The translations under genes were made by a program, and so were the position numbers. A stretch of 64,000 bases of DNA, taken from Posidonia oceanica (lineage: Eukaryota; Streptophyta; Magnoliopsida; Alismatales; Posidoniaceae). Below the pieces are notes generated by a model that had not been told where the DNA came from, ran no database searches, and saw nothing but the letters and a program-made list of their open reading frames with translations. Positions within the stretch are counted from its first letter, which is position 1. Each line of letters opens with the position of its first letter. Positions 31,567-44,355 of this stretch are shown piece by piece. The DNA lies in the NCBI GenBank assembly GCA_037176725.1, contig JAZBRS010000077.1, positions 6,386,001 through 6,450,000 on the forward strand. The letters run 5' to 3'.

Positions 31567-32802
31567 TTAGTTGTGCCAGGCCTTCTTTGCTGGACGGGAG
31601 TTTGGAAATTTGGAGGCGCCAAGAGGAATCTCACTGAGGCGCCAGAGTCCCTGCACCTCGGAGACGTACTCAGAAGTACATCCCGAGCCCTTCATAGCTA
31701 CAATATCAGTAGATTTTACCCCGTGCCGCATCAAGTCTGCTAGCATCGTTGTAGATGCTGTTGTGCTAAAGGGGTATGGCTGCACGAGTCTGGGCGCGGT
31801 GCTGTCAATGAAGGCGCCCTGTCGGTAGCCAAACTACCGCATAACCCGGATAGGGTGGTACTCCACACCCCCGGTGAATCCTGGCAGTACTACGAGCCGC
31901 GTATCGCGAGCATCGAAGAACACAGTGATGGGCTCTACTGCAGATGGCATGATTCGTCAAGTTACTACATCATCTGTCAGCTCAGATAGCTTCTGATACT
32001 CTTCTGGCACAGTCTTTATAGTTCTTGCGTGGCCACTGCTACAGTATGTTTCAATAGCATGCCTCTAAGAGCGTAGGAGGTCTATCTCCAAGTGTGCAGC
32101 TAGCCAGATCTACACAAGCACTCCGCAATCGTGGAACTGACGGTAGCAGTGCACAATGCGGTCTAGCCCGCAATACGTTTCTGCGAGGATGACTGGTGCC
32201 AGGTCAATGTGCCAGGTCACCACTGCAAGTGCAATCTCAGCAATCTCGATTGCAACCATCATCCTGCCATGCGTGAAGATTAGCTCGCCTATGAAGCAGA
32301 CGACGAATCCCTGGAGCCACAGCTTGTCTCCAGGTTCAGCACGCTTCTCCATAACAGCATCAAAGTACTCTAGGCAGAGCAGGGGCGTGGGCCTGCTGGT
32401 GCAGATAAGTTTTTGCTGGACGCGCTTAACAGAGAGCCCAGTCAGCTGGCTTAGGACCGCAGCATATCCATCGCGCCTTATAAAGATTAGGGGTCCCATA
32501 ATTGTAGAGAAGCCGCAGATCCGGCGCACCTCCTCAAGCGTAGGAGTCAGCTCCGTCCCGCCGAAGCGGAGGACGTGATGTGCTGGCTTCCAGAATCTTG
32601 CTACAGCGCATAGAAGGTGCCGATTCACTTCAACATCTGCTGCTTTCAGAAGTTTAGAGGGAATCCCCCAAGTGCGTAGCCTCTCGCGATCAGCTTCAGT
32701 GAGTTTGCCAACCCACTCTCGCAAGGCATCTGAACAGTGCATGGGAGTGACTAGAGTTGGATAACCCATTACAGGAGTGTAAGTGCAGGCTGCTGGTGCC
32801 AA
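31567..32802 (-). pseudogene. Plant-mobile-domain-like (PMD/DUF7745-like) extra ORF of element B, broken by four stops
   Basis: One reading frame of 411 codons read on the minus strand, ending at TAA 31567-31569 and holding in-frame stops at 32110-32112, 32065-32067, 31957-31959 and 31834-31836. The intact first part (230 residues) has LREWVGKL, RFWKPAHHVLRFGGTEL and TPTLEEVRRICGF, the kind of segment seen in plant mobile domain / DUF7745 proteins of plant transposons; similarity is by eye. The frame has no ATG at its beginning (it is open to a stop near 32847), and TTTACAG at about 32815 resembles a splice acceptor, so it may have been expressed from a spliced transcript. It is not part of gag-pol and lies about 1.4 kb past its stop. 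Its role is unknown; the frame is dead in this copy. Confidence 0.6.
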
Positions 32803-34252
32803 AAGCTCAGGTACCTGTAAACAGAGTTGCAGTTCATCAGATCAGGAATAAGCATACAACTGGCTAGTAAAGGGCATCATTTCAAAATTAACACAGTAGC
32901 TTTAGCAGGTTTAACAGTTAGCATTCAGAGTGCAGATATTTAAACATATTCAGACTAAGGCAGCTCTACTAGGGCAAGTGGTTGGTCGGAGCTCTGGACC
33001 AGTGCAGCTGGGAGGCGGTCAGCGCATGCTAGATAGAAGTACTGTCTCAACGCCAGACCAAGTTTTGCAGAGCAAAAGGATAGAAGAAAAAGAAAGGACT
33101 TGTGCTATGCATGTATGCAGGGTTTATGCTTAGTATGCAGGGAGATGTGCATGACTTGGAATAGATGCTATGGATGTATGCATGATTTAGCTTATATGCT
33201 GTAGCCCTCAACATAAGGAGTGCTTGGTGCCTGCTGTAGAGGAAGAGAGGGGTCCCTGACTCACTGGACTCTACTCAAGCTCTTAACTTGCTGGTGGCGC
33301 TCAGGAGGGGGTTATTTGCAGTGCGGGGGTGGTGGGTGGTGAGGACAGGCTCCAGACCAAACTCCTAAGGACCTACACCTATTCTTTTGCATCGTTTTGG
33401 CTCCCTCATAGGCATGTAGATTTCCCCTGTTCCTATCATGGAGGTAGTGGGCACCTAGCTAGAGTTGGGGAGCTGCTTGCTAGGCCTTGCTGAGTTTAAA
33501 GGTTTCGCAGGGTTTGTGGATTCCCCAGGTGCAAACTTTGCTTATCTCTAAGGGATTGCGTTGCTTGCTTTTTTTCCTTTCTGGAGTTGCTTTTTTTGCT
33601 TCTTTTCTTTTTGCTTTCTCTTTTTTTTGCTTTTTACTTTGCTTTTTCTTTTTTTTCTTTTTTTGCAAGCTTCCGCTATCCCAGGCTTAGAGGTAATGGG
33701 TGCTGGGGTTTTGAAGTGGATTCGGGGCTCCCAGGTGCTAAGTGATGGGTCACCTTTGAAGCAGTTCGAAGGGACAGGGTTATGCTACACGCCTCTATCT
33801 CTAGGGCCTGCTTCTGTCTTTGCCTTCTGTTGCTTTTCTTTTGTGCCCACGCTCAGACATACTCTTTTATGCTCACATTTGCTCACGCCCTAGCATTTTA
33901 TCTCCCTCGGGAGGTGCAAGTCCTAAGGGGTTTGGTTGTTTCGCCTGTTCTCATTTGGAAGGTGGCTCCCTCACTAGCTAAGACGCCTAAGTAGTGTCAG
34001 GTGAGGCAGGGTAGACTCTTTCCAAAGCTGGCAGCACGTCCGATTTCATCATCGGGCCAAATGCAATGCATGATTTTTGCAGGAACTTTTTGATTTTTGC
34101 TGGAGGTATGCAGGAAGAGATAGAGAATGCAAGGCTATATGCAGAGAATGCAGGAATGTGAGGGACGAGATTGGAATGCAGGGAGGATGAACAAGGAAGA
34201 GAAGATGCAAAGGGTAGGATGGAAGGAAATGCTCTGCACGGCTGGGGCCAGG
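32803..34252 (-). other. 3' noncoding region of B between pol and the extra ORF
   Basis: No gene seen. It contains a T-rich tract (33565-33665) and a stretch at 33770-33900 that matches 411-540 downstream of pol in element A. Confidence 0.65.
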
Positions 34253-37200
34253 CTACTGATAGTACTTCTTGAGATAACATGCATTGACCGGCTCTGACTG
34301 CCCAGTCTGATCCATGTCCTCAAGAATCACTGCACCGCCCGAGAATGCCTGCTTGACCACAAAGGGGCCACGCCAGTTGGGTCGGAATTTGCCTCGACCG
34401 TCTGGCAAGTGGATGGCTCGCAGAACAAGGTCTCCTGGCTAGAAGCTCCTGGGTCGCACCTTCTTTAGGTATGCTCTTGCCATACGCTTCTAGTAGCAAC
34501 GTGCATTATGCATTGCTTGCAATCTGCGCTCGTCTATCAGGTTGAGCTGGGCGCAGCGGTCCTCGGCCCATTCTGCTTCTTGCAGGATTCACAGTGAAGG
34601 GATCTCCACTTCAATAGGCAGCACTACCTCCATGCCATATGCTAGCGAATAAGAGGTAGCTCTTGTAGAGGTCCGCACTGATGTTCTGTACGCCCAAAGT
34701 GCGTACAGGAGCTTATCATGCCAGTCTCTATGGGTTTCTGCCATCTTCTTCATTATCTTCACAATGTTTTTGTTGGCAAACTCCACTGCTCCATTCATCA
34801 AAGGCCGATACGGTGAGGATCTATGATGCTTGATCTGGTGCTTCTGCAGGTATTCCTCAATCCTCTTTGCGATAAAATTCGGGCCATTGTCAGAGATGAC
34901 TGCATGCGGGACCCCGTAACGGGTGACAATGTTATTTCTGATAAACTTCTCTGTCACTGCAGCTGTGACTGCCTTTTGGAGGCTGCTTCCACCCACTTAG
35001 TGAAATAAACTATCGCTACCAGGATGAAGCGATGACCATTCAATGCTACAGGGTGTATGGCGCCAATGACATCCATCCCCCAGGTGGAGAAGGGCCATGG
35101 CGAGGACATGCTATGCAATTCCTGCGGGGGTGCGTGCATAAGGTTACCATGGATCTGGCAGTTGTGGCATCTACGCACAAACTGGCAGTAGTATGCCTCC
35201 ATGGTTGACCAGAAGTAGCCTTGCAACATTATCTTCTTGGCCAGCAGCACTCCATTCATATGTGGACTACAAGTCCTTGCATGAACTTGGAGCATAAGCG
35301 TGTCAGCCTCTTGCTTACTCAAGCAGCGCAGGAGCATCAGGCTGTATGATCTTCTGTATAGCTACCCTACCCCTAACACATACTTTGACGCTAGACGTGC
35401 CAAAGTTCTTCTATCTGTTACTGAGGTGCCAGGCGGGTAACTGCTAGACTCAAGAAATGCTTTGATATCGCAGTACCAGGGCTGCTCTTCTGCTAAATCT
35501 GCCTCTTCTATGCTCATGCAATGCGTAGGCTGCTCAATGCGTGTAACTGATACATCCACTGCTCGATCCTCAGGTATACTGAGCCAGGATGCTAAGGTTG
35601 TCAACGCATCTGCATATGCGTTCCTTGCTCTGTTCATATACGAGAAGCAGATGCTTGCAAACTGCTCTATCAGCTTCAGCAAGTGTTCGTGATATGGCAC
35701 TAACTTTGGATCTTTTGTTCTCCAGTCGCCATTCACTTGGGAAATCACCAGCATGGCATCGCCGTACACATGCAGCTTCTGCGCCTCGTGCTCGAGTGTG
35801 ACCTTCAATCCCAGAATGCATGCTTCATATTCTGCTTCGTTGTTAGTGCATTTGAAGGTCAGCTTCCTTGCAAAGGGGATCATCTATGCCTGCGGTGTGG
35901 TCAGCACCGCGCCTACGCCTCGACCCTTCTTGTTGACAGCGCCATCAAAGTAGAGTTGCCAATGCTCTAAGTCTTCAGGGTCCTCCTCTTCAGCACCTTC
36001 CATTGCAAAGAGGATGTCCTCATCTAGGAACTGCGGCTGGAGAGGTTGGTATTCAGGCAAAGGAAAGTCTACAAGGTGATCTGCCATGGCTTGGCCCTTC
36101 ATGGCGTGCTGCATGACAAAGGTGATGTCGTACTGAGACAACAACACTTGCCACTTGACGCATCTGCCTACCATTGCTGGCTTTTGGAAGAGGAACTTGA
36201 TGGGGTCATGTCGGCATAGGAGCTGAACTGGATACGCCATCATGTAGTGCCTCAGCTTCTGTGCAGCCTAGAAGAGGGATAAGCAGGTCTTCTCTATTGT
36301 GCTATACCTGGCTTCACAGTCATTGAATTTCTTGCTCAGGTAATAAATTGCGTGCTCCTTTCTACCATATTCATCATGCTGGCCCAAGACGGCGCCCATG
36401 GAATGTTGGGTGGTAGAGAGGTAGAGAAGCAGAGGTCTCCCAGACATGGGTGGGACCAACACAGGAGGCTTGGTCAGAAGCTGCTTGATCTTGTCTAAGG
36501 CGGCTTGGCACTCTTCGCTCTAGTTGATCTGCGCATTCTTCTTCAGGAGCTTGAAGATCAGTTCACATATAGGCGTGATCTGCGCAATGAACCGACTAAT
36601 GTACTGCAGGCATCCGAGCAGGCCTCGGACTTCTTTCTCTGTCCTGGGGGTGGCATATCCACGATAGCTTTTGCTTTCATCGGGTCCACTTCAATCCCCT
36701 CTGGCTAACAATGTAGCCCAGGAGCTTGCCAGAAGTCACCCTGAATACAGATTTGTTGGGGTTAAGGCGCAGCTTGTACTTTCTCAAGCGGTCAAAGAGC
36801 TTCCTTAAACAGGCAAGGTGATCCTCAGGCTCTTTGGTCTTGGCAATCATATCGTCCACGTATACCTCAACTTCTTGATGCATGAGGTCGTGGAAAAGTG
36901 CAGTCATGGCCCTCTAATAGGTTGCGCCAGCATTCTTCAGCCCAAATGGCATAACTTGATAGCAGAAGACACCCCAAGGGGTGATGAATGATGTTTTCTC
37001 CATATCCACTTCTGCCATTCTAATCTGATTATAGCCAGAGAAGCCATCCATGAAAGAGAGCATTTTGTGTCCTACAGTATTATCGACCAGGATGTCAATG
37101 TGCGGCAGTGGAAAATCATCCTTGGGACTCGCCTTGCTCAGGTCCCGATAGTCGATGCACATGCGGACTCGTCCGTCTTTTTTGGGCACTGGGACGACAT

Positions 37201-37450
37201 TTGCAAGCCACTCAGGGTAAAGGACGACCTTGAGGAAGTTAACGCCGTGCTGCTTCATGATCTCCTCTTTGATCATAAGTAGCCACTGCGGTCGCCATCG
37301 CTTTAGCTTCTGCTTTACTGGCCTTGCATCTAGGTCTAAGGGCAAGTTGTGCACAACTATTTCAATGTCGAGGCACACCATATCCTCGTAGCTCTAGGCA
37401 AAGACATCCGCATACTCCTTCAAGAATGCAGTGAATTCTGCTCTTGCCTA
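34253..37450 (-). pseudogene. RT-RNaseH-aRNaseH-integrase remnant of element B
   Basis: Homologous throughout to the pol part of A and C. In order: RT from KQKLKRWRPQWLL, with YPEWLANVVPVPKK and an intact YVDDM box (near 36855), degenerate RNase H (LYLSTTQHSMG), second RNase H with YFDGAVNKKGRG, integrase HHCC finger, and DDE core with SDNGPNF. It cannot be translated as one protein: frame changes occur near 36677-36465 and near 34980, and stops include 37448-37450, 36914-36916, 36268-36270, 35884-35886 and 35362-35364. The end CYLKKYYQ and stop (34253-34255) are kept. Many stops fit C-to-T or G-to-A changes. Confidence 0.92.
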
Positions 37451-40400
37451 GGGTGACGAAAGGGCGCTGATGCGGACCTCTCTGACTTCTTCTGCTGTGC
37501 CAATGCTGACAACCTCTGTCTCCTCTTCGACGTGGAGGTTAGGGCCTTCTGGATCGTCGTCGTAGGGCTGGAACTCAGGCGATGGTTCGTCATTCTCATC
37601 TTCGCTTGTATCATCCTCTTCTCCATATGCAATAAGTTCTGAGAGGACACTTGCACTCCTTCTCAAAAGTGGGGTCTGAGATGTCGAAGGAGTGCAAGTG
37701 TTCCATTGCTTGGCCCTGGTGACGCTTCAGGTTGGTCACGCATACCCGAGTGTTTTTATATCCTCGACGCGCGACCTCTGTCCTGGCAAGCTCCTCAGCT
37801 ATTTTTGCCTGCTCTAACTTTGCTGATTCTGTTAACTCTGCTGCTGCTGACTGTACTGCTGATGACTGCTGCGCTGCTGTCCGTGCATATTGTGCTGCTA
37901 CTGATACATGCTGTACTACCGCTACTTGCGCATATTGCACTGCTACTACTACATGCTGCTCTACTAATATAGGTGCATGTTGCTCTACTGCTACTGCTTG
38001 TTGCTCTACTAATATAGGTGCATGTTGCTCTACTGCTACTGCATGTTGCTCTATATCTACTGCATGGGACACTACTTCTACTGCATGGGACTCTGCATGG
38101 TGCTCTGCATGGGACTCTCTTCCTTCTGCATGGTGCTCTGCATGGGGCTCTGCATGGGACTCTCCTCCTTCTGCATGGTGCTCTGCATGGGGCACTGCAT
38201 GGGACTCTGCATGGGACTCTGCATGGTGCTCTCCTACCTCTGCATGTTGTACTACATGATGCTCTACTGCTAGTGCATCTCGCTCTGCTACTGCTGCTTT
38301 GCCTATATGTGGCATGTGCTGCACAAACCATCGAGACCCACCCCCTGGCTGCAGGGTGATCAGCTCATCTGGTCTGATGGGTGCCTCAAGTGCTAGATCT
38401 TCCTCTAGGACCATGATAGAGGGATCTGTAGCCACGACCTTCCCCTTCTTTTGCGCAGTCTCATGTTTTGCCACGTCCTGCGCCAGGGACACGAGTTGCT
38501 CCTGGAATAACTGCTCTAAGTCTCCCATAAAGAAGTCAATCTGAGCATCAGCAGCCGCTCTGGCCTCCTCATCCGAGGGTGAGTCAACGTAGTATGCGAC
38601 TGCCAGGCTTGCGGCCAGCCTTAGTCCGACTGCTGCGCTTTCTGCTGCTTGGGGTATCTGCTTGGCTACTGCTGGATACGCTGCCAGGATTACTGTTGGT
38701 GTCGGTGGGGAGGCACAGCCGCTCTTCTAAGGGGCTGATGGCTGGGCCGCCATGCTTGGGGATGAAACGCCGGTGCCCGTGGGTGACAGTGGTGGTCTCC
38801 TGGTAGCAGCGGCAAGAATCTTCCGCATAGCAAGATCTGCTGAGGCTGACAGCGGCATGCCTAACTGAGCCACCCGGCTTGCTTGTGGCGCTGTCAATGA
38901 TGCCGACTGAATCACGCTGTCGCCTGACCCAGCTGATTGTGCTGCCTGAGAAAGTGATTTCCAAGCTAGTGCGGCTGCGGCGACAGGCTGACTGCTGGAT
39001 AATGCCGGAGGGCATGCTTCTAGTTCTGGTGCTGCAGCTGCAACTGTCGGCAACTTTGGTGATGCTGTAGGAAGAAGGGAAGCTGTCAGCCCTGTCCCAG
39101 GGTTTGCCAATTCTGCTGCTTCATTGGTAAGTGCCAAGCAAACTGATCGGGACGCAGCCGTGCTGAGCTGGTCCTTGCTGTTGGTTGGGGTTGCCTCAAC
39201 TATACCAGACTCTTCCTCATATGAGTAATAGTCCTCGATGTAGACCCACTCTTCTTCTGGCAGCTGGGAATTTGGGCATAGCGCCTGCTGTGCTGAGGCT
39301 TCACTGCTGGTTGAATCTAGGATACCTGCACTGGTGAAGTTAGTGAGGTCCTGCGGAATAGCCAGCCTCTGATCCTTGGGCAGCATGTATCTGTCTTTGC
39401 TGGATTACAGATTATATCCAAGGCCTTTAGACTCTCTTCGCTCTGCTGCTTGGACTGGCTCAACGATACCCTAGCCATATCGCCCGAGCGGCGCTCCTTT
39501 GACATAGCCCCACCTATGACAGACATTTTCGACCATCCAAAAGGGGTTGCTGTGAACGGCCAAGGAGTTGACACGTTCAAGATCAGGTACAAAGCTAACT
39601 GGCTCGCACTGATTAACTCGATACAAAGCAGTTGAAAGTTCAAGGTCAAAAGGGATTGTATGCGAAGAGATGGGTGCAACCGCCTCGATCCGCTCCTTCT
39701 CGAAGTTTTCCGCCATTACAATGATAACATCGTCGCTGTGGCGGAACTTGATCATGTGGTGGAGGGTCGAGGGGATGACCTAATGCTTGTGAAGCCAAGG
39801 GCACCCAAGCAGGAAATTAAAGTTAGGCTCCAAGTCAATAATGTAGAACTCCACATCGAAAGTGACCGGGCCAATGATCAAAGGAATAATTAGAATCCCT
39901 AGAGCGTCATGGTGCGTATTATCAAAAGCTGTCATTCCCTTTATCGCGGGAGTGATATCCTCGGCTTTGAATCTGAGCCTGGTTGCAGTGCGCAACGGAC
40001 AGACATTAAGGCCTGACCCGTTATCAACCAACAATAGGGGAATGCGGAAGTTTTTGTATTGCACCGTGACAAACAAGGGTTGGTTGTGATTAATCCCGGC
40101 TGGAGGCAGCTCATCGCTCGTGAAAGAGATGATCTGGGGCTCCGCGATAATGCCAACCATACTCTCCATGGCTGCAGGCTCTATGGCTTGGGATACTCGG
40201 GTAGCTTGGAACACTCGGAGAAAAGCCTCACGGTGTTCGGAAGAGGAGTGGATACGGTCCCAAATGGATATATCAGCTTTAACCCTCCTAAGCTGGGAAT
40301 CGATGTCTGTTTTGTGGTGCGGCTTTCTGGCAGCAGGAGGGGGTGCTCTGGGAGTTGGCTCTACCAAGCTAGGTGCAGGGGGCTGGCTTGATGCTGGGGG

Positions 40401-40697
40401 GTGCTGTAGGCTGGCTAACAAGCAAGGGTGCTGCTGGCTGGCTTGTTGGTGGAGGTGAAGCGGGTGTTGGATGGCTGGGCCTTACCACCGATGTTGCGGG
40501 TTGGTATACCCTCCCCGATCGCGTGACTTCTGCACACGTTTCCATGGCGTAGTCATAAGGTACACGATGGGAGTCCCAGGTTAAGTCAATAACTGTGGGG
40601 CTCGTGCTTCGAGCACGAGAGGGGCTACCGGAGGGTTGGCTGGGTAATAGGGCAGGGGGTGCTGGTATTGGTAGGTTGCAGGAGGCCCTGGCTGGGA
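37451..40697 (-). pseudogene. Protease and linker remnant of element B
   Basis: Contains the protease motif LLVDNGSGLNVCP (near 40020), the surrounding FTSDELPPAGINHNQP and the G-patch-like region near 39500, followed by a linker that differs strongly from A and C. Stops occur at 39780-39782 and 39471-39473, and there is a frame change near 37640 where a small insertion sits beside EKE. The linker holds a His/Ala/Glu repeat (separate entry). Confidence 0.88.
37800..38290 (-). repeat. In-frame HAE / EQHA codon repeat in the linker of B
   Basis: The frame reads repeated blocks such as ESHAEHHAE and VAVEQHAPILVEQ. DNA units of 12-48 bp (CTCTGCATGG, TGTTGCTCTACTGCTACTG on the plus strand) are repeated. 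At the same place A has AEQSA repeats (about 4500-4625) and C a shorter version, so a variable low-complexity spacer is a family trait. Confidence 0.85.
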
Positions 40698-43183
40698 CTA
40701 GGCTAACAGGCTGACTGGGGGCCTACCCAGATGGGAGGCTAGGGTCTGGGCCTGAGGTCTGGCTTGAAGGTATACAAGGGCAGGGGCCTGAGGATGCATG
40801 GAAGGGCGAGTAGTGGAGCGCCCCAGCCTGGCGCGCGGTCGGATCATATGGACTCCCGACTCGGAGCCGGCAACGGCGGCACGATAAAGAGCAAGAGGGA
40901 AGGGGTCCAACACATCATGAATGAGCTCAAAGGGGTCTACCACAGACGTAGCAGGCCTGGAGGGAGAGAGAGAGTAGATTCCCAAGGTCCCCGTGCCTCC
41001 CGGATTGGGATGCTCCGGAAGGGGCTGGTGGACATTGCTGGGATGAGGGGGTGCTAATGCTGATGCAGGGGCTAATGCTGATGGTGGAACAGAAGAAGGT
41101 GCCTCGTGCGTATGGATCGACAACGTTCCCAATTCGATCAAATTCTGGATAGCGTCCCGTAGAGTGAGGCAACTATTCGTCGAGTGCCCGGGGGCTCGAT
41201 GAAAGTCGCAAAAAAGGTGCGCCTTATGCCAATGCGGAAGTGGATTTGGCAAAGGGTGGCCTCGGGAAACCTCAGAAATGTCACAACCTTAGGGAGGATG
41301 GCGGTTAACGGTTCCACCAGTGGGGTGAATTGACGCCGTGGCCGCCTTGGCCCCTAGGGTTGCACTTGCCAGACTGGTGCGGTAGGATACACCGGTTGGG
41401 CGGTGGTGGTGATTTGTGGTGTGGGGGGTGCTCTAGGTGCTGGTGCATAGATTACTTGATGCGGGGGAGGCTGAACCGCTAGCTGAACAGGCACAGGCGC
41501 GGGGTCGACGTAGGCAACAGCAGGCTTTGGCAAGTCCTTCTTCTTGGGCTGGCTACTGGTACCACTGCTGTTGTCGCTGGAGTTGTTGCTGTTGCTGCTG
41601 GCAGTGGCCTGCTTGGCAAACGCAGAGAGCACCGGGAAGTTGCCACTCCGTAGTGAGCTCTCCACGCGAGTGCCAGCCCAGATCAGTGCAGAGAAGGTTG
41701 TGACAGGTTGAATGCTAAGCAGAGCCCCGACAGCAGGCTACGCACCCCCGATCACAATTCCGAGGGACTCCTCATCAGAGGGTCCATCTCGAACCTGCGA
41801 AGCGAGTGCACGCCAGCGGCCGACATACTCCCCGAATGGCTCGCCGGGGTTTTGCTTTAATGTGACGAGGTCCGTGCGCTTAGGGACCAGGTCCAAGTTG
41901 AAGGAGTATTGTCCCAGGAATGCCTGGCTAAGGTCATTCCACGTCTTTATGCTGGCCATATCAAGTGAGGTGAACCACTTGAGTGCAGGGCCACTCAGAC
42001 TTTTCTGGAACAAGCGGATTAGCAACCTCTTGTCAGCCTAGAGCTGAGCGAGATCTCCACAGTACGCCTTCAGGTGTGCGATTGGGCAGCCTCTACCATT
42101 GTATTTTTCAAATATCGGGATGCAGAACTTCGGGGGGAGTACCGGCTCTGGGAAATAACAGAGGTCCCAGAATTGGCAAGACTGGTGGTCCGTACCTTGC
42201 ACTTGTCGAAGTGCTTTCTCCAGAACAGCGAGCCTATTGTCGCTAGAGTCTGGAGCTGCTGCCAACTGAGGTGGTACAGCAGGGGCAGGGGCCACATACG
42301 CCGCATAAGATGCACCGAGGTGCTCCTCTAGGTCAACCATCACCTCGCCTGGTGGAGCGACGGGATAGGCGGCGTATCCGTGTGGATGTGCAGTGTGTGT
42401 AGGCATGTATGCTGGGGTAGGGTATTGCTGATGCAGAGGGTATGTATAACTAGCATGCTGAGCAGTAGGTGATGCAGTGTGCTGGAGCGTCAGCCGCTGC
42501 ACCGGCACGATGACGAGCTACGGGCCAAAGGGATGCTGTGCTCCATTCAGTCCCACGGACTAACCACCATGTGCCAGAGGGGGATGCTGTGCTGGGTGTT
42601 GTGCAAATGCAGGAGGCGGAAGCTGGGCCCCCATCGCCTGAGCAGTGAGTAGCTGAGGCGATGGTCTGGGCGGAGGAGCAGAAGGGAATGCTTGCGACAC
42701 GAGAGCAGGTCGCAGCGGAGCCTCGGGAGCAGTAGGAACAAATACGGGGTGGAGAGATAGAGCCATGCCCTACAGTCTCTGGGCAGTCTCCATCAGCTGC
42801 TGGTACTGCATCTCAGGGGATCCATCAGTAGGTATGCTGAGTTGCAGGACCGGTGGAGGACCAGAATCAAGTGGCTGGGACGCAGATTGTCCAAGAGGCA
42901 GAGGTCCTAGGGTGTAATTCGCCGCAACAGGGTGAGCGTCAAAAGTGACATCACCTTGATGAGGAGTCAGTGGTGTCTTCGGAGCACGGGCGGCGGTTAC
43001 CAAGACAGTCTCGGCAACCGGGTCTGGCAGAGTCTGCCACTGCTCCACAGAATAAGAAGGCGGGAGCTGCACCAGAGAAGGAGACGCTGGCATAGAGGGA
43101 GTCAATGCAGGAGCCGAAGGTACCAAAAGAGGGGCCGCCTCTAGGGCAATAGGGACCTGGGAGTCACCAACAAATTGGGCCAT
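40698..43183 (-). pseudogene. Gag remnant of element B
   Basis: Start ATG 43183 (MAQFV), equivalent to that of A and C. Pro-rich N-terminal extension, gag core with FEKYNGRGCPIAHLKAYCGD and FQKSLSGPALKWFTSLD, then the knuckle CDFHRAPGHSTNSC. Stops at 42770-42772, 42560-42562, 42038-42040, 41738-41740 and 41354-41356, and a frame change between about 41350 and 41250. Several stops (for example 42770) replace a Gln codon of A by TAG. Confidence 0.9.
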
Positions 43184-44336
43184 CACTGATCGAGAATGGG
43201 TGATCACAGGGCTATGAGCAGGAGCAAGGGGGCAAATCCTAGGAGGAGCTATGTTCGCTAAAGCGATGTAGCTCAAAAGCGAGGATGATCAGAAGCAGGG
43301 GTCGCAGCAGGGGCGTCAGCAAGAGAAGACACTCAAGCTCCAGCTAAGGAACTCGCTGACAGATCTCTGCACGAAGAGCAAACAAAATCAAGGGATTAGA
43401 ACCTGAAAGTAAAAACAAATGTGTTAGATGTATGATATGAATGCAAATGTATGCTTTCTAGCATGCTCTCCCACACCAATCTAGGGTGTCCGAGTAGGCA
43501 ATCTACTTCGGACGCTCAGGGGTGTACGAGTCGCCGACTCAGGCTAGAAAAAAGCAGGTCCCACGTCTTAAACCGGCCCAAAGCTCAGGTGGTGACGTAA
43601 TGGTGCGTAGGTGGCCTTGACCCTGCCAAAAGCATGGGTGGTACCCTCTACTAACATCGACGCGACCCCCTGACAAAGGGGGACAGACCGACCTACTTGC
43701 TCCACACCAAAGCGTTGGACGCAAGAGATCGGGACTATCCTTCTCAGACTGTAGGCGGACTCAGATGAGAAGAATGCATGCCCTATATGATGCTTTATGC
43801 AAATGCTTCGCGTTTTATCTTGCATTTTTTATTAACTCAAGGGGGTGCAGGTGAGTTTGCAGTCTCTAGTTGCTCCTAGAAATTCTTTTTACTTGCTGTT
43901 TTTAGTTAGCCTTGGGGGAAGCAATCAGTCTCTAATTGTCCTTAGGCTTAAATGCAAAAGGGGAAGAAAATCACCCAGATATGGCAAGCAGACAACACAC
44001 ATCACAGCAAAAGGCATGGGCATGGCATGTGTATGTGTGTGTGAGCATGATAGTGAAAGAAAGCACTTATCATAGCAAAAAGCAGGTATGCGTAGCACGT
44101 GCAGGTGCAGTGACATTGCATTGGTGTAAAAGGAAGCATTCATCATTCAAAAGGCATGCATGGTGTGCCAAGCAAGTATTTAGACATGTTATGCAAGCAG
44201 AAGCAGCGTAGGCAATCATGGCATAAAGCAGGTAAATAACCAAGCAAGCAGGTAAGCAAGTAAAGTAGGCAAAAGCAAAAGCAAGCAAAACACCTAAGCA
44301 AGCGGCTAGAAAGCCAAGCGAAAGCCGGAGTACTGC
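43184..44336 (-). other. 5' leader of element B
   Basis: Noncoding. It shares with the leaders of A and C the GGGTACCACCC / GGGGTCGCGTCG block (43620-43690) and the segment around GTAAAAGGAAGCATTCAT (44120-44150). Confidence 0.75.
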
Positions 44337-44354
44337 TCCCTAGCGGAGTCGCCA
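44337..44354 (-). promoter_or_regulatory. Primer-binding site of element B (tRNA-Arg type)
   Basis: Element strand TGGCGACTCCGCTAGGGA, one base after the LTR. Same as A and C except one G-to-A change, so the family used the same tRNA-Arg primer. Confidence 0.87.
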
Positions 44355-44355
44355 C

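Noticed and set aside
34253..43183. Reading element B as several separate genes
   Set aside because: The fragments align in order with one gag-pol of A and C; breaks are stops and frame changes, not gene boundaries.
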